A stretch of DNA of 64,000 nucleotides from Methanofollis tationis. GTDB lineage: Archaea > Halobacteriota > Methanomicrobia > Methanomicrobiales > Methanofollaceae. Shown here piece by piece: positions 7,869 to 18,123 of this stretch. Location of the stretch: contig NZ_JABXWR010000001.1 of NCBI RefSeq assembly GCF_013377755.1, forward strand, positions 569,104 through 633,103, written 5' to 3'. The notes under the pieces are model-generated. The model was not told the origin of the DNA. It did no database searches and worked only from the letters and a program-made list of their open reading frames with translations. A program made the position numbers and the translations under genes. Positions within the stretch are counted from its first letter, which is position 1; every line of letters begins with the position of its first letter.

Positions 7869-10823
7869 ATGCTACAGATATGTCTGATGGGGGGTATGAG
7901 GAGAGCGGCGCTCGTCCTCATGGTGATTCTTTTCACCGCGGTTGGTTGTGCGGCCGGCGTCTCTGCAGGGCAGTACGAAAACCCGGACACTGCCGGGGAA
8001 GTATCGGCCGCAGAGATCATGGGGTCCGGGCCGGCGGCGTTCAAAGGGGCGCTGACCGACTATGAAGAGAAGGTATCGACCGATCTGGTCCTGCTCATGA
8101 GGGGAGCGTATGTCTCAGGCCCCGAGGGGATCGCGATCGGGGATCTGGCGGACGCGTCGTACAGCCGCAGCATACCGGCGTCGTCGGTCATGACCGATGA
8201 GAGCGGGAAGACGAAGGTCTACGTCTATGTGCAGGTCGTGCCGCCGGCGTCGACGACGGTGATCGACGCCTACGCCGTGGAAGTGACCGACCGCGACGAG
8301 GAGGCGCACCTGGCGGTCGCATGGGTGGAAGCGGACCGTATCGCCGATCTTGCGGCGCAGCCCGAGATCGGATCGGTGGAGATCGTCTACCCACCGGTCG
8401 TCTACAGCAGCGTTGCGCCGAGGGTCGGATCGGTCGAGTGCGAGGCCGACACCATTCTCAGGGCAAAACAGTTACGCGAAAAAACCGGCTACGCGGGTGC
8501 CGGGATGAAGGTGGGGATCCTCTCGGACAGTGCCGACCAGTGGCAGGAGGCCGCCGCAAAGGGGGACCTGCCCGCGAACGTGCATATCCTTGCCGACTAT
8601 AACGGGGACGACGAAGGCACGGCGATGCTCGAGATCGTCCACGACCTGGCCCCTGAGGCCGAACTCTACTTCCACACCGCCTATCCCAACGCCGTCACCT
8701 TCACGACCGGGATCACCGCCCTCGCCGATGCGGGCTGCCAGGTGATCTGCGACGATATCGGCTGGCTGACCGAGCCCTTCTTTGAGGACGGGTATGTCGC
8801 CTCGCATGTACGGAACCTGCTGGAGAAAAGGGACCTGATCTACGTCTCGGCGGCAGGCAACGATGCCGGCGGCATCCACTACCAGGGGGCGTTCCAGAAC
8901 AACGGCAACAACTGGCACTCCTTTGCCGCCGGGAGTAATCTCCTGCTCACCCAGATCAATCCGGCATCGGGGGGGCAGTCAAACTCCTTCATGATCGTCC
9001 TCCAGTGGGACGATATCTGGGGAAAGTCGTCAAATGATTACGATCTCTATCTGGTGGGAGAGGACGAGGGCAGGTATTATGAGATCATGAACAGCTCGAA
9101 GGTGCAGGACGGCGACGACCAGCCGATGGAGATCATCCAGGGGTCATACAGGGGCACGGAAGTCTCGCAGGTGTACCTGGCGGTTAAGGCTTCAGACGGC
9201 GCCGCGCCGCGGAACCTTGAGATCTTCATCTTCAGCGGCGGGAAATTCAACGACCCGGTCGCCTCGGACGAGGACACGATCTTCGGCCACCCTGCGGTTC
9301 CAGGTGTGGTGTGTGTCGGGGCGATCAAAGCCTCAGATCCGGGCAACGACACGATCGAGCCGTTTTCCTCGCGCGGGAGGGTGACCATCTCCAACCCTGC
9401 GCCTGAGGTGAGAGACAAGCCCGACATCTGCGGCATCGACGGGGTGCGCGTCACCGGTGCGGGCGGGTTCTCGAGCACATTTTACGGCACCAGCGCCGCA
9501 GCCCCGACTGTAGCCAGCGTGACCGCACTGGTCTGGGGGCTTGATCCCGGGCAATCGTCCGATACGATCAAGGAGGCGCTCTACGCCGGGGCTGTCGACC
9601 TCGGCGAGGCCGGATGGGATCCTGTCTTCGGCTATGGACGGGCCGACGCCATGGCAGTGACGCCTCTTTCGGCTAACTTCACCGCCTCTCCTCTCTCCGG
9701 CCCTGCGCCGTTGAGCGTCAGGTTCACCGATCTTTCCACGGGAACGATTACGGCGTGGGGATGGGACTTCGGCGACGGCGCGGCCTCGGGTGAACAGCAT
9801 CCCGAACACATCTACGCGGCCGAGGGGCTCTATACCGTCAGCCTCATGGTTTCCGACGGGCAGGGCAACAGCGACACCCTTGTGATGACCGACCACATCA
9901 ACGTCTCTGCTGCCCAGATAGAGAACGTCACCGCAGACTTTACGGCCGACGTCACCTCGGGCCAGGCCCCGCTGACCGTCCGGTTCACCGATCGCTCGAC
10001 CGGGCCTGTTACGGCGTGGGGATGGGTCTTCGGCGACGGCAGCATCTCGAATGAACAGCACCCCGAGCATACCTACCTGCAGGCAGGCATCTACACCGTC
10101 TCACTGACGGTCACCGGCGACGGCAAGAGCGATACGCTCACCCGCGAGGGCTACATCTCGGTGCAGTCCGACGGTGAGGTCGATGCGAACCTGACCTTCG
10201 TCCCCGCAGGGGCAACGCTTGCACCCGGCACGGAAACCGCGTTCGCCATTCTCATGGACAGGGCAGCGGCTGGCATATCTGGCTACACGATCACCCTATC
10301 CCTCGACGACCCGGCGATCGGCGAGATCACCGCCGTTTCATTCCCTGCATGGGCCGGGCTGAAGAGCAACGGCACCCTTCCCGCAGACTCCGTCTGGATC
10401 CGGGCGGTCGATCTCGAAGGGAATGCCGGGACCGGGAACATCATGCTCTGCACCGTCACGGTGCGGGGCGACACCGAAGGGACGACGACGCTCTCGATCC
10501 TGGACAACGCAACCATCGAGGATAGGGAGGGCGGCATCTACAAACTGGCCACCGTGCCGGCGACCCTGACCGTCGGGGCTGCGGCGGTCCTTCCCTTCCC
10601 GAAGCCCGACGGCACCGCCTATCCCGCCCCCACCGATCCGGACGGCGACGGCCTGTACGAGGACGTCGACGGCAACGGCCGGATCGGGTTCAACGATGTG
10701 GTAGTATATTACACGAACCTGCAGTTCGTTGAGGATAACCAGCCGCTGGAAGCGTTTGACTATGACAGGAACGGCCGGATCGGGTTCAACGATGTGATCG
10801 TCCTGTATGGTATGGTGCCCTGA
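7869..10823 (+). CDS. Secreted subtilase-like (S8) peptidase with PKD, cohesin-like and dockerin-like modules
   Basis: Predicted surface-attached serine peptidase of 984 residues. The start at 7869 is chosen for its GGAG site 9 nt upstream; the frame is open further 5'. A signal peptide (residues 1-35) and propeptide-like region precede the peptidase domain, about 205-600. The Asp region is VGILSDSAD near 215, the oxyanion Asn region is VSAAGND near 326, and the Ser region is GTSAAAPTVA near 540. An inserted beta-domain lies between the Asn and Ser regions. The usual HGT motif reads DEGTAMLEIVHD, so the canonical His seems replaced, as in some divergent families. Two PKD domains (about 600 and 687), a cohesin-like beta-domain (about 770-905) and a dockerin-like module (921-984) follow. 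Activity is uncertain because of the His position. Confidence 0.82.
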   Translation: MLQICLMGGMRRAALVLMVILFTAVGCAAGVSAGQYENPDTAGEVSAAEIMGSGPAAFKGALTDYEEKVSTDLVLLMRGAYVSGPEGIAIGDLADASYSRSIPASSVMTDESGKTKVYVYVQVVPPASTTVIDAYAVEVTDRDEEAHLAVAWVEADRIADLAAQPEIGSVEIVYPPVVYSSVAPRVGSVECEADTILRAKQLREKTGYAGAGMKVGILSDSADQWQEAAAKGDLPANVHILADYNGDDEGTAMLEIVHDLAPEAELYFHTAYPNAVTFTTGITALADAGCQVICDDIGWLTEPFFEDGYVASHVRNLLEKRDLIYVSAAGNDAGGIHYQGAFQNNGNNWHSFAAGSNLLLTQINPASGGQSNSFMIVLQWDDIWGKSSNDYDLYLVGEDEGRYYEIMNSSKVQDGDDQPMEIIQGSYRGTEVSQVYLAVKASDGAAPRNLEIFIFSGGKFNDPVASDEDTIFGHPAVPGVVCVGAIKASDPGNDTIEPFSSRGRVTISNPAPEVRDKPDICGIDGVRVTGAGGFSSTFYGTSAAAPTVASVTALVWGLDPGQSSDTIKEALYAGAVDLGEAGWDPVFGYGRADAMAVTPLSANFTASPLSGPAPLSVRFTDLSTGTITAWGWDFGDGAASGEQHPEHIYAAEGLYTVSLMVSDGQGNSDTLVMTDHINVSAAQIENVTADFTADVTSGQAPLTVRFTDRSTGPVTAWGWVFGDGSISNEQHPEHTYLQAGIYTVSLTVTGDGKSDTLTREGYISVQSDGEVDANLTFVPAGATLAPGTETAFAILMDRAAAGISGYTITLSLDDPAIGEITAVSFPAWAGLKSNGTLPADSVWIRAVDLEGNAGTGNIMLCTVTVRGDTEGTTTLSILDNATIEDREGGIYKLATVPATLTVGAAAVLPFPKPDGTAYPAPTDPDGDGLYEDVDGNGRIGFNDVVVYYTNLQFVEDNQPLEAFDYDRNGRIGFNDVIVLYGMVP
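10633..10823 (+). repeat. Dockerin-like coding module, copy 2
   Basis: Second copy of the module at 7370-7560, again placed at the extreme 3' end of its gene. Residues such as FNDVVVYYTNLQFVEDNQPLEAFDYD differ only conservatively from copy 1. Confidence 0.8.
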
Positions 10824-10846
10824 TCGATGTTATGGAGTGAAATCTG

Positions 10847-12124
10847 ATGAAAATCAAAGATCTGGTGCCCTTTATCGGCACCCTATTCCTCTGCGCCCTC
10901 ATGGTGCAGGGGGCCCTGGCCGTTGCGGTCGGGGACGGAGCGGATGCAGAGAACATCACCATCACAATCCTGCCTGCCCTGGCTGAGGTCGGTCCGGGGG
11001 AGACGGCCGATTATGATCTGGTCCTGGATTACCTCCCGGCCGGCATTGCAGGCTACAATATCTCGGTCGGCCTGACCGACGGATCGGTCGGTGAGATCGT
11101 CGCCGTGACTTTCCCCCTATGGGCCGGGCTGAAGAGCAACGGCACCCTGCCGGCAGATGAGGTCTGGTGCACGGCGGTGGACCTCGCCGGCGGCGCCGGA
11201 ACCGAGAATATCACGCTCATGACCCTCACCCTCCGCGGCGATGCCGCCGGGTCGACTGGCGTTGTCGTGCTGGAAGGGGTGGTTGAGGACCGGAACGGGG
11301 GCTTGCCCTCTCTCCTGGACGTCGCACCGGCGACCTTCGCGGTGGGGGAGGCCGTGAACGGGGCGGTCAACTTCACCGCCGACGTGACCTGGGGCACCGC
11401 ACCGCTCACCGTGCAGTTCACCGACACCAGCACGGTTGAGGACGTCACCTCCTGGTTCTGGGACTTCGGCGACGGGTTCATGTCGACGCGGCAGCACCCG
11501 CTCTACACCTTCCACGATACCGGTTCCTTCACCGTCACCCTCACCCTGACCGACGCCCGAAATGTCACCTGGACCGAGGCGAAAGAGGGCTTCATCACCA
11601 TTCTCGATGGGACCGTGAGAGAGGCCGACTTTATTGCCAATGTCACAGAGGGACCGGCGCCGCTGGCCGTGCAGTTCACCGACACCGGGACGATCGAGAA
11701 TGTCACCGCATGGTCCTGGGAGTTCGGGGACGGCGGCACCTCGGATGAGCAAAACCCGGTATGGGTATATATGGCACCGGGCCGGTACAATGTCTCACTC
11801 ATGGTGACCGATGTCTGGAATGCCACGTTTTGGGAGGAAAAGCCCGGATACATCACCGTCAATGCGTCAGAAGAGTACGCCGATTTCACCGCAAATGTAA
11901 CCGCGGGCGAGGCGCCGCTTACCGTGCAGTTCACCGATACGAGCACGGTGCGGAACATCACCTCATGGTTCTGGGAGTTCGGCGACGGGAACACCTCTGA
12001 GGAGCAGCACCCGGTCCATATCTACGCCGCAAACGGCACCTATGACGTCGGGCTCACGATCAACCGGGAGTGGGACTCATATTACGAGGCGCGCTCCGGT
12101 TACATCATGGTCGGCATGGGCTGA
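10847..12124 (+). CDS. Exported protein with a cohesin-like domain and three PKD domains
   Basis: Predicted surface protein of 425 residues with an N-terminal signal peptide (hydrophobic residues about 6-28). Residues about 35-165 form a cohesin-like beta-sandwich closely matching the one in the upstream peptidase, sharing FPxWAGLKSNGTLPADxVW and VEDRxGG. Three PKD domains follow (starting near 172, 258 and 343), each with VQFTDT-T and WxWxFGDG motifs. It lacks the dockerin-like tail of its two neighbours. It lies 23 nt after the peptidase gene, so they are probably cotranscribed. Role inferred: scaffold or S-layer-associated protein that could bind dockerin-like modules; no binding evidence exists in the sequence alone. 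Confidence 0.75.
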   Translation: MKIKDLVPFIGTLFLCALMVQGALAVAVGDGADAENITITILPALAEVGPGETADYDLVLDYLPAGIAGYNISVGLTDGSVGEIVAVTFPLWAGLKSNGTLPADEVWCTAVDLAGGAGTENITLMTLTLRGDAAGSTGVVVLEGVVEDRNGGLPSLLDVAPATFAVGEAVNGAVNFTADVTWGTAPLTVQFTDTSTVEDVTSWFWDFGDGFMSTRQHPLYTFHDTGSFTVTLTLTDARNVTWTEAKEGFITILDGTVREADFIANVTEGPAPLAVQFTDTGTIENVTAWSWEFGDGGTSDEQNPVWVYMAPGRYNVSLMVTDVWNATFWEEKPGYITVNASEEYADFTANVTAGEAPLTVQFTDTSTVRNITSWFWEFGDGNTSEEQHPVHIYAANGTYDVGLTINREWDSYYEARSGYIMVGMG

Positions 12125-12471
12125 GCAGGCCCTCGCGCATGGAGATCCCGGGTCTGGATATTCTTCCCCCCCCTTTTTTGAGATCGGCGCCCCGGCCCGG
12201 GCGGGCCCTTTTCCTGGAGACCACCACACCATCAGAAGAAGGCCCTGGTGGCGCTCTGCCCTCTCATGCCCGGGGCCCGGCCTGAAATCTCGCTTCGAAA
12301 AGCAGATTGATTTGGAATCGGTCTATTTCTTTCTCTATAGTTATTTAAGTGGCTCGAAATGCGGTGTAAAAAAGAAAAAGAATATCATGTAGAGAGTGAA
12401 TCCCTATGCAGTGCATTTCGTTCTGCCTGCCCGGTCTGCACAGGGGGCATGCATCTGGATAATAAGAGGAG
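12125..12471 (+). other. Intergenic region with T-tract and probable promoter
   Basis: About 345 bases without a convincing gene. A C-run followed by TTTTTT near 12166-12179 may terminate the surface-protein transcript. Lower-G+C sequence from 12300 contains a TATA-like stretch (TATAGTTATTTAAG, about 12337-12350) that could drive the histidine kinase at 12472. Small frames here look like chance. Confidence 0.45.
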
Positions 12472-14361
12472 ATGAAGCAATTTTCACGTGAAATTGGTAA
12501 GGGGCGTTCGTTCAACGCGCACCTGATGATCTATGTCATCCTGATCATTGTTTTTGTCATCGCTATTTTATCCTCGTATTCGTATTTTGAGGCAAGAAAC
12601 GAGATCGTCGAGAAGAACGACCTATTACAGGAGCAAACCGGAAAAAGCATCACCGAATGGATGATCCTCGTCGACGCTGGTCTGGAGATGTATGACGACA
12701 CCTTCAACGCCCGCATGCGGACCGGGTTTGAGGAGTTTTTGCGGGCGTACGAAGAGGCGGGCAATGACCCCGCACAGATGGACCTCGAACGCCTCAAAGA
12801 GGACCTCGGCGGCACGATGGACCTCTACATCATCGATCAGGACGGGGTCATCAAGTATAGCACCGTCAAGCACGAGATCGGGGTCGACTTCAGCGGCATC
12901 CCGGATTTCTTTGCCTATATAACACAGATCCGTGAAGGCGATTCGTTCTCGGCCGATCGTGTGGTGCGCGAGAGGACGTCAGGGGTGATCAGAAAGTACG
13001 CCTATATGCCGACGCCCGATCACCGCTACCTCCTGGAGCTTGGTCTCATCCCCGAATTGCTCGAAAACAGGAAACTCGGTCTTTCCTATATCCAGACTGC
13101 TGAAAACCTCAAAACGCTCAATCAGGACCTCCTGAGCATACGCATCTATGATATTTTCGGGCATATTGTCGGGAATAAGAGTTATGTGGGGGACGACCTC
13201 CAGAAAGAACGGATCTCCTCGGTGATCGAGGAGCGGCAGGGGGCGGTGTACGCGGACCTGGTGAACCGCACCGAGACCCATTACCTCTTTGTGGACCTGC
13301 GGGACCCGGCCTATGCATCTGATCTGTCCATGGTGATCGAGCTCACCTATACTACCGCATCCCTCGACCAGAAACTTACGTCCCTCTTATTCTCGCACAT
13401 CATGATCGCCCTCCTTGCGGTGCTCCTCAGCGGCTTGCTCGTTTTTGTGGGCATCTGCCACGTCTCCCGGCCAATCTCCGAGGTCGTCGAGGACATCGAC
13501 CGGATCGCTCAGGGCGACCTCGACCACCGGATCAGGCATACGCAGGGTCTCGAGTTCTCCCGCCTGGAAAACAGCATCAATGCGATGGTTGTTGCTCTCA
13601 AGACGAGCCTCGGGCGCGCGCAGGAGTCTGAACGGGCGCTCCGCGAGTACAACGAAAACCTCGAGGCGATCATCACAGAGCGGACGGCCGAGTTGAAAGC
13701 CTCGAACGAAGAGGCGAACCTCTACATCGACATCATGTCCCATGACATCAACAACACCAACACCATCGGCCTCGGCTATCTCCAGATGATTATGGACCAT
13801 CTCGACGGGCGGGAAAGAGACCTGGCCGAGTGCGTCAGAAACAGCATCTTAAGGAGTTCGCAGATCATCCAGAACGTCTCCACCATCAGGACGATCCATA
13901 TGCAAAACCTCCCGCTCGAACCGGTCGATCTGAACCTGGTGATCAGGGCGGAGATCGCCGGGAATCACCCTGGCGATATCCATTACGAGGGCGACCCGGT
14001 CCTGGTCTGTGCAGACTCCCTTCTTCCCGAGGTCTTCTCCAACCTGATCGGAAACGCCTTCAAGTTCATGGGAGGAAAAGGCGAGGTGACCATCAGGGTC
14101 GAAGAGGGAGAGGACGAGGTGCTGGTCTCGGTGGAGGACACAGGGCCGGGCATACCCGACGATATGAAGGAAGCGGTATTCGGTCGTTTCAAGCGGGGAT
14201 CTAAAAACGTCAGCGGTAAAGGGCTTGGCCTCTATATCGTCCGCTCTCTTGTAGAGCATTATGGTGGGAGGGTCTGGGTGGAAGACCGTGTGGTCGGTGT
14301 CTCCGGGGCAGGAGCGGCGGTCAGGTTCACCCTGAAACGCCCTCCCTGCCAGGAGCCCTGA
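12472..14361 (+). CDS. Membrane sensor histidine kinase with HAMP domain
   Basis: Two-component-type sensor of 629 residues. A membrane segment at about 18-38 and another at about 305-327 flank an extracellular sensor region of about 260 residues, possibly of the Cache type (MDLYIIDQDGVIKYST). A HAMP domain (SRPISEVVEDIDRIAQGDLDHRI) is followed by a coiled coil and a dimerisation helix with the phosphoacceptor His in MSHDINNTN (near residue 424). The HATPase domain has a VFSNLIGNAFKF N-box, DTGPGIP and GKGLGLYIV. No response regulator is adjacent. Its position after the surface-protein genes may mean it senses the envelope, but this is conjecture. Confidence 0.9.
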   Translation: MKQFSREIGKGRSFNAHLMIYVILIIVFVIAILSSYSYFEARNEIVEKNDLLQEQTGKSITEWMILVDAGLEMYDDTFNARMRTGFEEFLRAYEEAGNDPAQMDLERLKEDLGGTMDLYIIDQDGVIKYSTVKHEIGVDFSGIPDFFAYITQIREGDSFSADRVVRERTSGVIRKYAYMPTPDHRYLLELGLIPELLENRKLGLSYIQTAENLKTLNQDLLSIRIYDIFGHIVGNKSYVGDDLQKERISSVIEERQGAVYADLVNRTETHYLFVDLRDPAYASDLSMVIELTYTTASLDQKLTSLLFSHIMIALLAVLLSGLLVFVGICHVSRPISEVVEDIDRIAQGDLDHRIRHTQGLEFSRLENSINAMVVALKTSLGRAQESERALREYNENLEAIITERTAELKASNEEANLYIDIMSHDINNTNTIGLGYLQMIMDHLDGRERDLAECVRNSILRSSQIIQNVSTIRTIHMQNLPLEPVDLNLVIRAEIAGNHPGDIHYEGDPVLVCADSLLPEVFSNLIGNAFKFMGGKGEVTIRVEEGEDEVLVSVEDTGPGIPDDMKEAVFGRFKRGSKNVSGKGLGLYIVRSLVEHYGGRVWVEDRVVGVSGAGAAVRFTLKRPPCQEP

Positions 14362-15044
14362 AGCGTCAGGCATAAGAAGTCCGGCGGCGAACTCCAGCAG
14401 ATGGACCCGATCCTGCAGGTCGTCCTGATCCTGGCCGCCGCGAAGATCGCCGGGGAGGCCGTTGAACGGGCCGGCTTTCCCGCCCTTATCGGCGAGATCG
14501 GTGCCGGCATCGTCCTCGGACCGTCCCTCTTCGGGCTGGTCGCCTATGACGGCACGCTGGCGTTTCTTGCAGATGTCGGGATCATCGCCCTGCTCTTCAT
14601 CAGCGGGATCCAGATGAACATCAGGTCGTTTGTCGCTTCAGAACGTTCGGCGGCTGCGACGGCGCTTATGGGTATCATTGTCCCTTTTCTGATGGGCGCC
14701 GGCGTCGGCGTCGTGGCTGGTTTTTCCCTTCTTGAAACGCTCTTTATAGGTGTCGCCCTCTCTGTCACCTCCATCGGGGTCTCGGTGCGGGCGCTCGTCG
14801 ACCTGCGAAAGATGAACACGCCGTCAGGGACAACCATTGTCGGGGCGGCAGTGATCGACGACATCATCGGCATCCTCCTGCTGGCTGTGCTCACGGCTGT
14901 TGCGGCCGGGAGCGGGAGCTCGGCGCTCTACACCATCACGGCCGGGGGAGCGTTCCTTGCGGTAAGCCTGATCCTGGGGCGCCGTTTGCTGCCCGCCGTG
15001 ATGAGGCGCGCCCGCGCCACCCACACCCACGAGATGCCGTACAC

Positions 15045-16359
15045 CAGTACTTCGCTAATTTTAGAAACCCCAAATCCCCCTCTACCGCCCGAAGCCCGCC
15101 CAAAATCGAAAGATCTATATAGATTGCAGGCTTCCCCTCATGCCTTTACCTAAATCGAGGGTGACCTGCAGAAAGAGCAACATTCTGAAACCTAAAGACT
15201 GTTGCGCCCCTGTTGTTTCGGCACTGGATCAGCATCTAACCATTCCCATTCAGGGAAAACTCACTCAAACGGACTTGATTTCTTCTCTGGTCGGCATGGC
15301 TGTAATGAATCAGTCAGTTCACTCAATCACCCACATCCTGGATCGGGTACCGTGCGAAACGTCCGTTCGCTACCACCTCAAAAAGCTCGATATGGCCGAT
15401 TTGGAACAGAATAACACCTCGATCCTCACCACCCATATGCACCACGTCCTCAAACCTGGGTACGCCTATCAGTTTGCGATTGACTTTACCAACGATCCGT
15501 ACTACGGGTCAACCGATGAGGAGAATGAGGCCTATATCGTGCGAAGTAAGCGTAAAAAGTCAACAAATGAGTTTTATTCCTACATCACTCTGTATGTGAC
15601 CACCAGGAACCGGCAGATGACGCTGGCCGTGTTCCCGGTGCGCCGGGATACCTCGAAGGTCGGATACATCGCGCAATGTCTCGATCGGATCACTGAACTC
15701 GGTCTTCGCATCGAAGTTCTCTGCCTGGATCGGGAGTTCTACACCCGGAAGGTGCTCGGGTTTCTGATGGACGTCCAGGTGCCGTTCATCGTTCCTGTCA
15801 GGAAACACGGGAAAAGGATGAAACAAGTCCTCCAGGGAACCCACTCCCGGTATGCTGAATATCGGATGCACGGAAAACCGGTGCTGGTCCTGACGATTGC
15901 GATTGCCGTGAAGTATGCAAAAGGAAAACGGGGTAAGCGCGGCGTTGAGAATCTGGGTTACGTCGTGGGAAACCTCCGGTGGAATCCCCATCGGGTCCAT
16001 CAGACCTATCGGTCCAGGTTCTCGATTGAATCGTCCTATCGGATGCGCAACCAGGTGAAACCCCGTACGAGCACAAAAAACCCGGTCATCCGGTATCTCT
16101 ACGCCATAATATCGTTCCTCCTCAAGAATATCTGGATCGATATACTCTGGAAGCACTTTTCCCCCGTGAAACAGGGACCACAAACCATTGAGGTGCGCGG
16201 CTTCCGGTTCAGCTCCTTCATGTGCATAATCTGGGAGGCGATCCGCACATCGATGAGGGGTGCCAGAGCCATTCCTGTGTTAAGGTATCCTGTTTAGGAA
16301 AGGGAGCGAGAAACGCCGTTGAATGAAATGAGAGGGAGGAAGGAATTAGAGAAGTACTG
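15045..16359 (+). mobile_element. Complete ISH3-type insertion sequence, 1315 bp
   Basis: Terminal inverted repeats CAGTACTTC(G/T)CTAATT match at 15 of 16 positions between the left end (15045) and the reverse complement of the right end (16359). A 5-bp duplication, TACAC, flanks it at 15040-15044 and 16360-16364. One intact transposase gene fills it. It sits in the antiporter gene, and its lower G+C suggests acquisition from elsewhere. Confidence 0.92.
15140..16297 (+). CDS. Transposase, ISH3-type (DDE)
   Basis: Catalyses movement of the surrounding insertion sequence. The 385-residue protein has candidate DDE positions in FAIDFTNDPYYG (near 114), VLCLDREFY (near 196) and FSIESSYRMRN (near 297), with the YREK-like arrangement of IS4-superfamily enzymes. 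Sequence style matches archaeal ISH3 transposases. It appears intact with no frameshift, so the element could be active. Codon use and base composition are more A+T-rich than the neighbouring chromosomal genes. Confidence 0.88.
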   Translation: MPLPKSRVTCRKSNILKPKDCCAPVVSALDQHLTIPIQGKLTQTDLISSLVGMAVMNQSVHSITHILDRVPCETSVRYHLKKLDMADLEQNNTSILTTHMHHVLKPGYAYQFAIDFTNDPYYGSTDEENEAYIVRSKRKKSTNEFYSYITLYVTTRNRQMTLAVFPVRRDTSKVGYIAQCLDRITELGLRIEVLCLDREFYTRKVLGFLMDVQVPFIVPVRKHGKRMKQVLQGTHSRYAEYRMHGKPVLVLTIAIAVKYAKGKRGKRGVENLGYVVGNLRWNPHRVHQTYRSRFSIESSYRMRNQVKPRTSTKNPVIRYLYAIISFLLKNIWIDILWKHFSPVKQGPQTIEVRGFRFSSFMCIIWEAIRTSMRGARAIPVLRYPV

Positions 16360-16615
16360 TACACGGCGGCGATCGCCATTGCCCTCTTCATGGCGTACCT
16401 CTCCCATCTTGCCGGCCTTCACTACGCGGTGGGCGCCTTCCTTGCCGGACTGCTCCTCGGGGACCAGATCAGGGACGACCGCACCCTTTTCGAAGGAATA
16501 GCAGATTTTTCGTTCGGTTTCTTCGTGACCTTTTTCTTCGCCTCGATCGGGCTGCTCGCCGCGATCACGCTCGATATCCTCCTCTCCCCCTTTGTTCTCC
16601 TCCTGATCCTCGTCG

Positions 16616-17871
16616 GTAGTGTTTCAGATCTTCTGTAATTCGTCTGAGCCCTGTCTCCTTGTTTGATCATTCCCCCTCCATCGTCAAATATCTTCTGCCG
16701 GTCACCCACTCCTCATTGATGTCCATCAGGATGGATCCTGCCAGCCTGAGGAGTGACTCTTCATTGGGAAAGGCCCCTACAACTTTGGTTCTCCGTTTCA
16801 GTTCCTTGTTGACTCTTTCCATCATGTTCGTCGTTCGGATCCGCTTTGCGTGCTCTTTCGGGAACGCCGTGTAACTCATAAGTCCCGGGATGAATCTCTC
16901 GATCGTATTGGCCGCTTTCCGATATCCTCGTTCGTTCAGATCGTCTGCAAGCTCCTGCAGTCTCTCCTCGTCCCCATATGCCTCCTTCAAGGACTCAGCA
17001 ACTTCTTTCTGATGTTTCCGTGGAATATTCTTTAAAACCGCCCGGGTGCAATGGACCGAGCACATCTGCCACGATGCGCCGAGGAAGGTGGCTTCCGCCG
17101 CCTTCTGGATCCCGGCATGACCATCTGAGACAACCATCTTGACACCCACCAATCCTCGTTCTTTGAGGTCTTCGAACAATCCCGACCAGAACATCTCATT
17201 CTCGCAATCAGTGATTCTGGCTCCCAGGATTTCGCGGTAGCCATCCATTCGAACACCGGCGATCACCAGAAGAGCTTTGGTGATGTACCGTGGTCCCTCT
17301 CTGACTTTGTAGTACGAAGCATCCACAAAGAGATAGGGAATCTCCTGTTCAATAGGCCTCTGAAGGAATGCATGGACCTGTTCATCGAGGTCCTTTGCTA
17401 TCCTGGATACTGAAGCAGGAGAGAGTTGTTCGATGCCAAAATGAGCAACAATCTCCTGGATCCGGCGGGTTGAGACTCCCTGAAGGTAGGATTCAAAGAT
17501 AGCATTCTCAAGAGCCTTCTCAACCCGGGAATAGCGTCCAAATACCTGTGTTTCGAAGGGAAATTCTCGGAACTGCGGTTTCTGGAGGATCGTTTCTCCA
17601 TATCGGGTTTTCAGAGATCGCTTCTTGTAGCCGTTTCGGTGAGCCTTCCGCGCATCGGTTCGTTCATACTGCTCGGCTCCCGCCTGGTGGAGGGCTTCGA
17701 GCAGCATCACCTGGTTGAGGAACCAGGTGATGAGGGTCTTCATGCCATTCTCATTATCGGAAAGATAATCTTCGATTAACGCTAAGGGATCCATGGCCCT
17801 GTTTCTCCTTTCTGCAAATCTAGGTTGGATTCAGGGCCAAATTATTTTTACAGAAGATTCGTTACACTGTC
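16616..17871 (-). mobile_element. Complete IS256-type insertion sequence, 1256 bp
   Basis: Imperfect terminal inverted repeats share AGTGT and ATCTTCTGTAA at both ends. A 9-bp duplication, TCCTCGTCG, flanks it at 16607-16615 and 17872-17880. The single transposase gene is on the minus strand, opposite to the interrupted antiporter. Confidence 0.92.
16667..17794 (-). CDS. Transposase, IS256 (mutator) family
   Basis: The 375-residue protein carries the family's DDE residues in YLFVDASYYKVREG (near 170), KMVVSDGHAGIQKA (near 236) and TTNMMERVNKELKRRTKVVGAFP (near 335). The CSVHCTRAVLKNIPRK segment is also characteristic. The frame is intact and occupies most of the element, so it may be functional. 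It reads antisense to the antiporter gene it disrupts. Confidence 0.93.
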   Translation of the reverse strand: MDPLALIEDYLSDNENGMKTLITWFLNQVMLLEALHQAGAEQYERTDARKAHRNGYKKRSLKTRYGETILQKPQFREFPFETQVFGRYSRVEKALENAIFESYLQGVSTRRIQEIVAHFGIEQLSPASVSRIAKDLDEQVHAFLQRPIEQEIPYLFVDASYYKVREGPRYITKALLVIAGVRMDGYREILGARITDCENEMFWSGLFEDLKERGLVGVKMVVSDGHAGIQKAAEATFLGASWQMCSVHCTRAVLKNIPRKHQKEVAESLKEAYGDEERLQELADDLNERGYRKAANTIERFIPGLMSYTAFPKEHAKRIRTTNMMERVNKELKRRTKVVGAFPNEESLLRLAGSILMDINEEWVTGRRYLTMEGE

Positions 17872-18123
17872 TCCTCGTCGCATTCGCCGGTAAGATCCTG
17901 GGCGGATGGCTCGGTTCGGTCAGGTTCATGGCAACACACACTGAAGCCCTCGTCGTCGGGATCGGGCTCTGCCCCCGCGGCGAGATCACGCTGGTAGTCG
18001 GGCAGATCGGGCTGCTCGCCGGGCTGATCACGGAAGAACTCTTCTCGGCCTTCACCGTGGTGGCGCTCGTCTCTGTCCTGGTCACGCCGGCCCTGATGGC
18101 CTGGGGCTACCGGCGTCTGGCGG

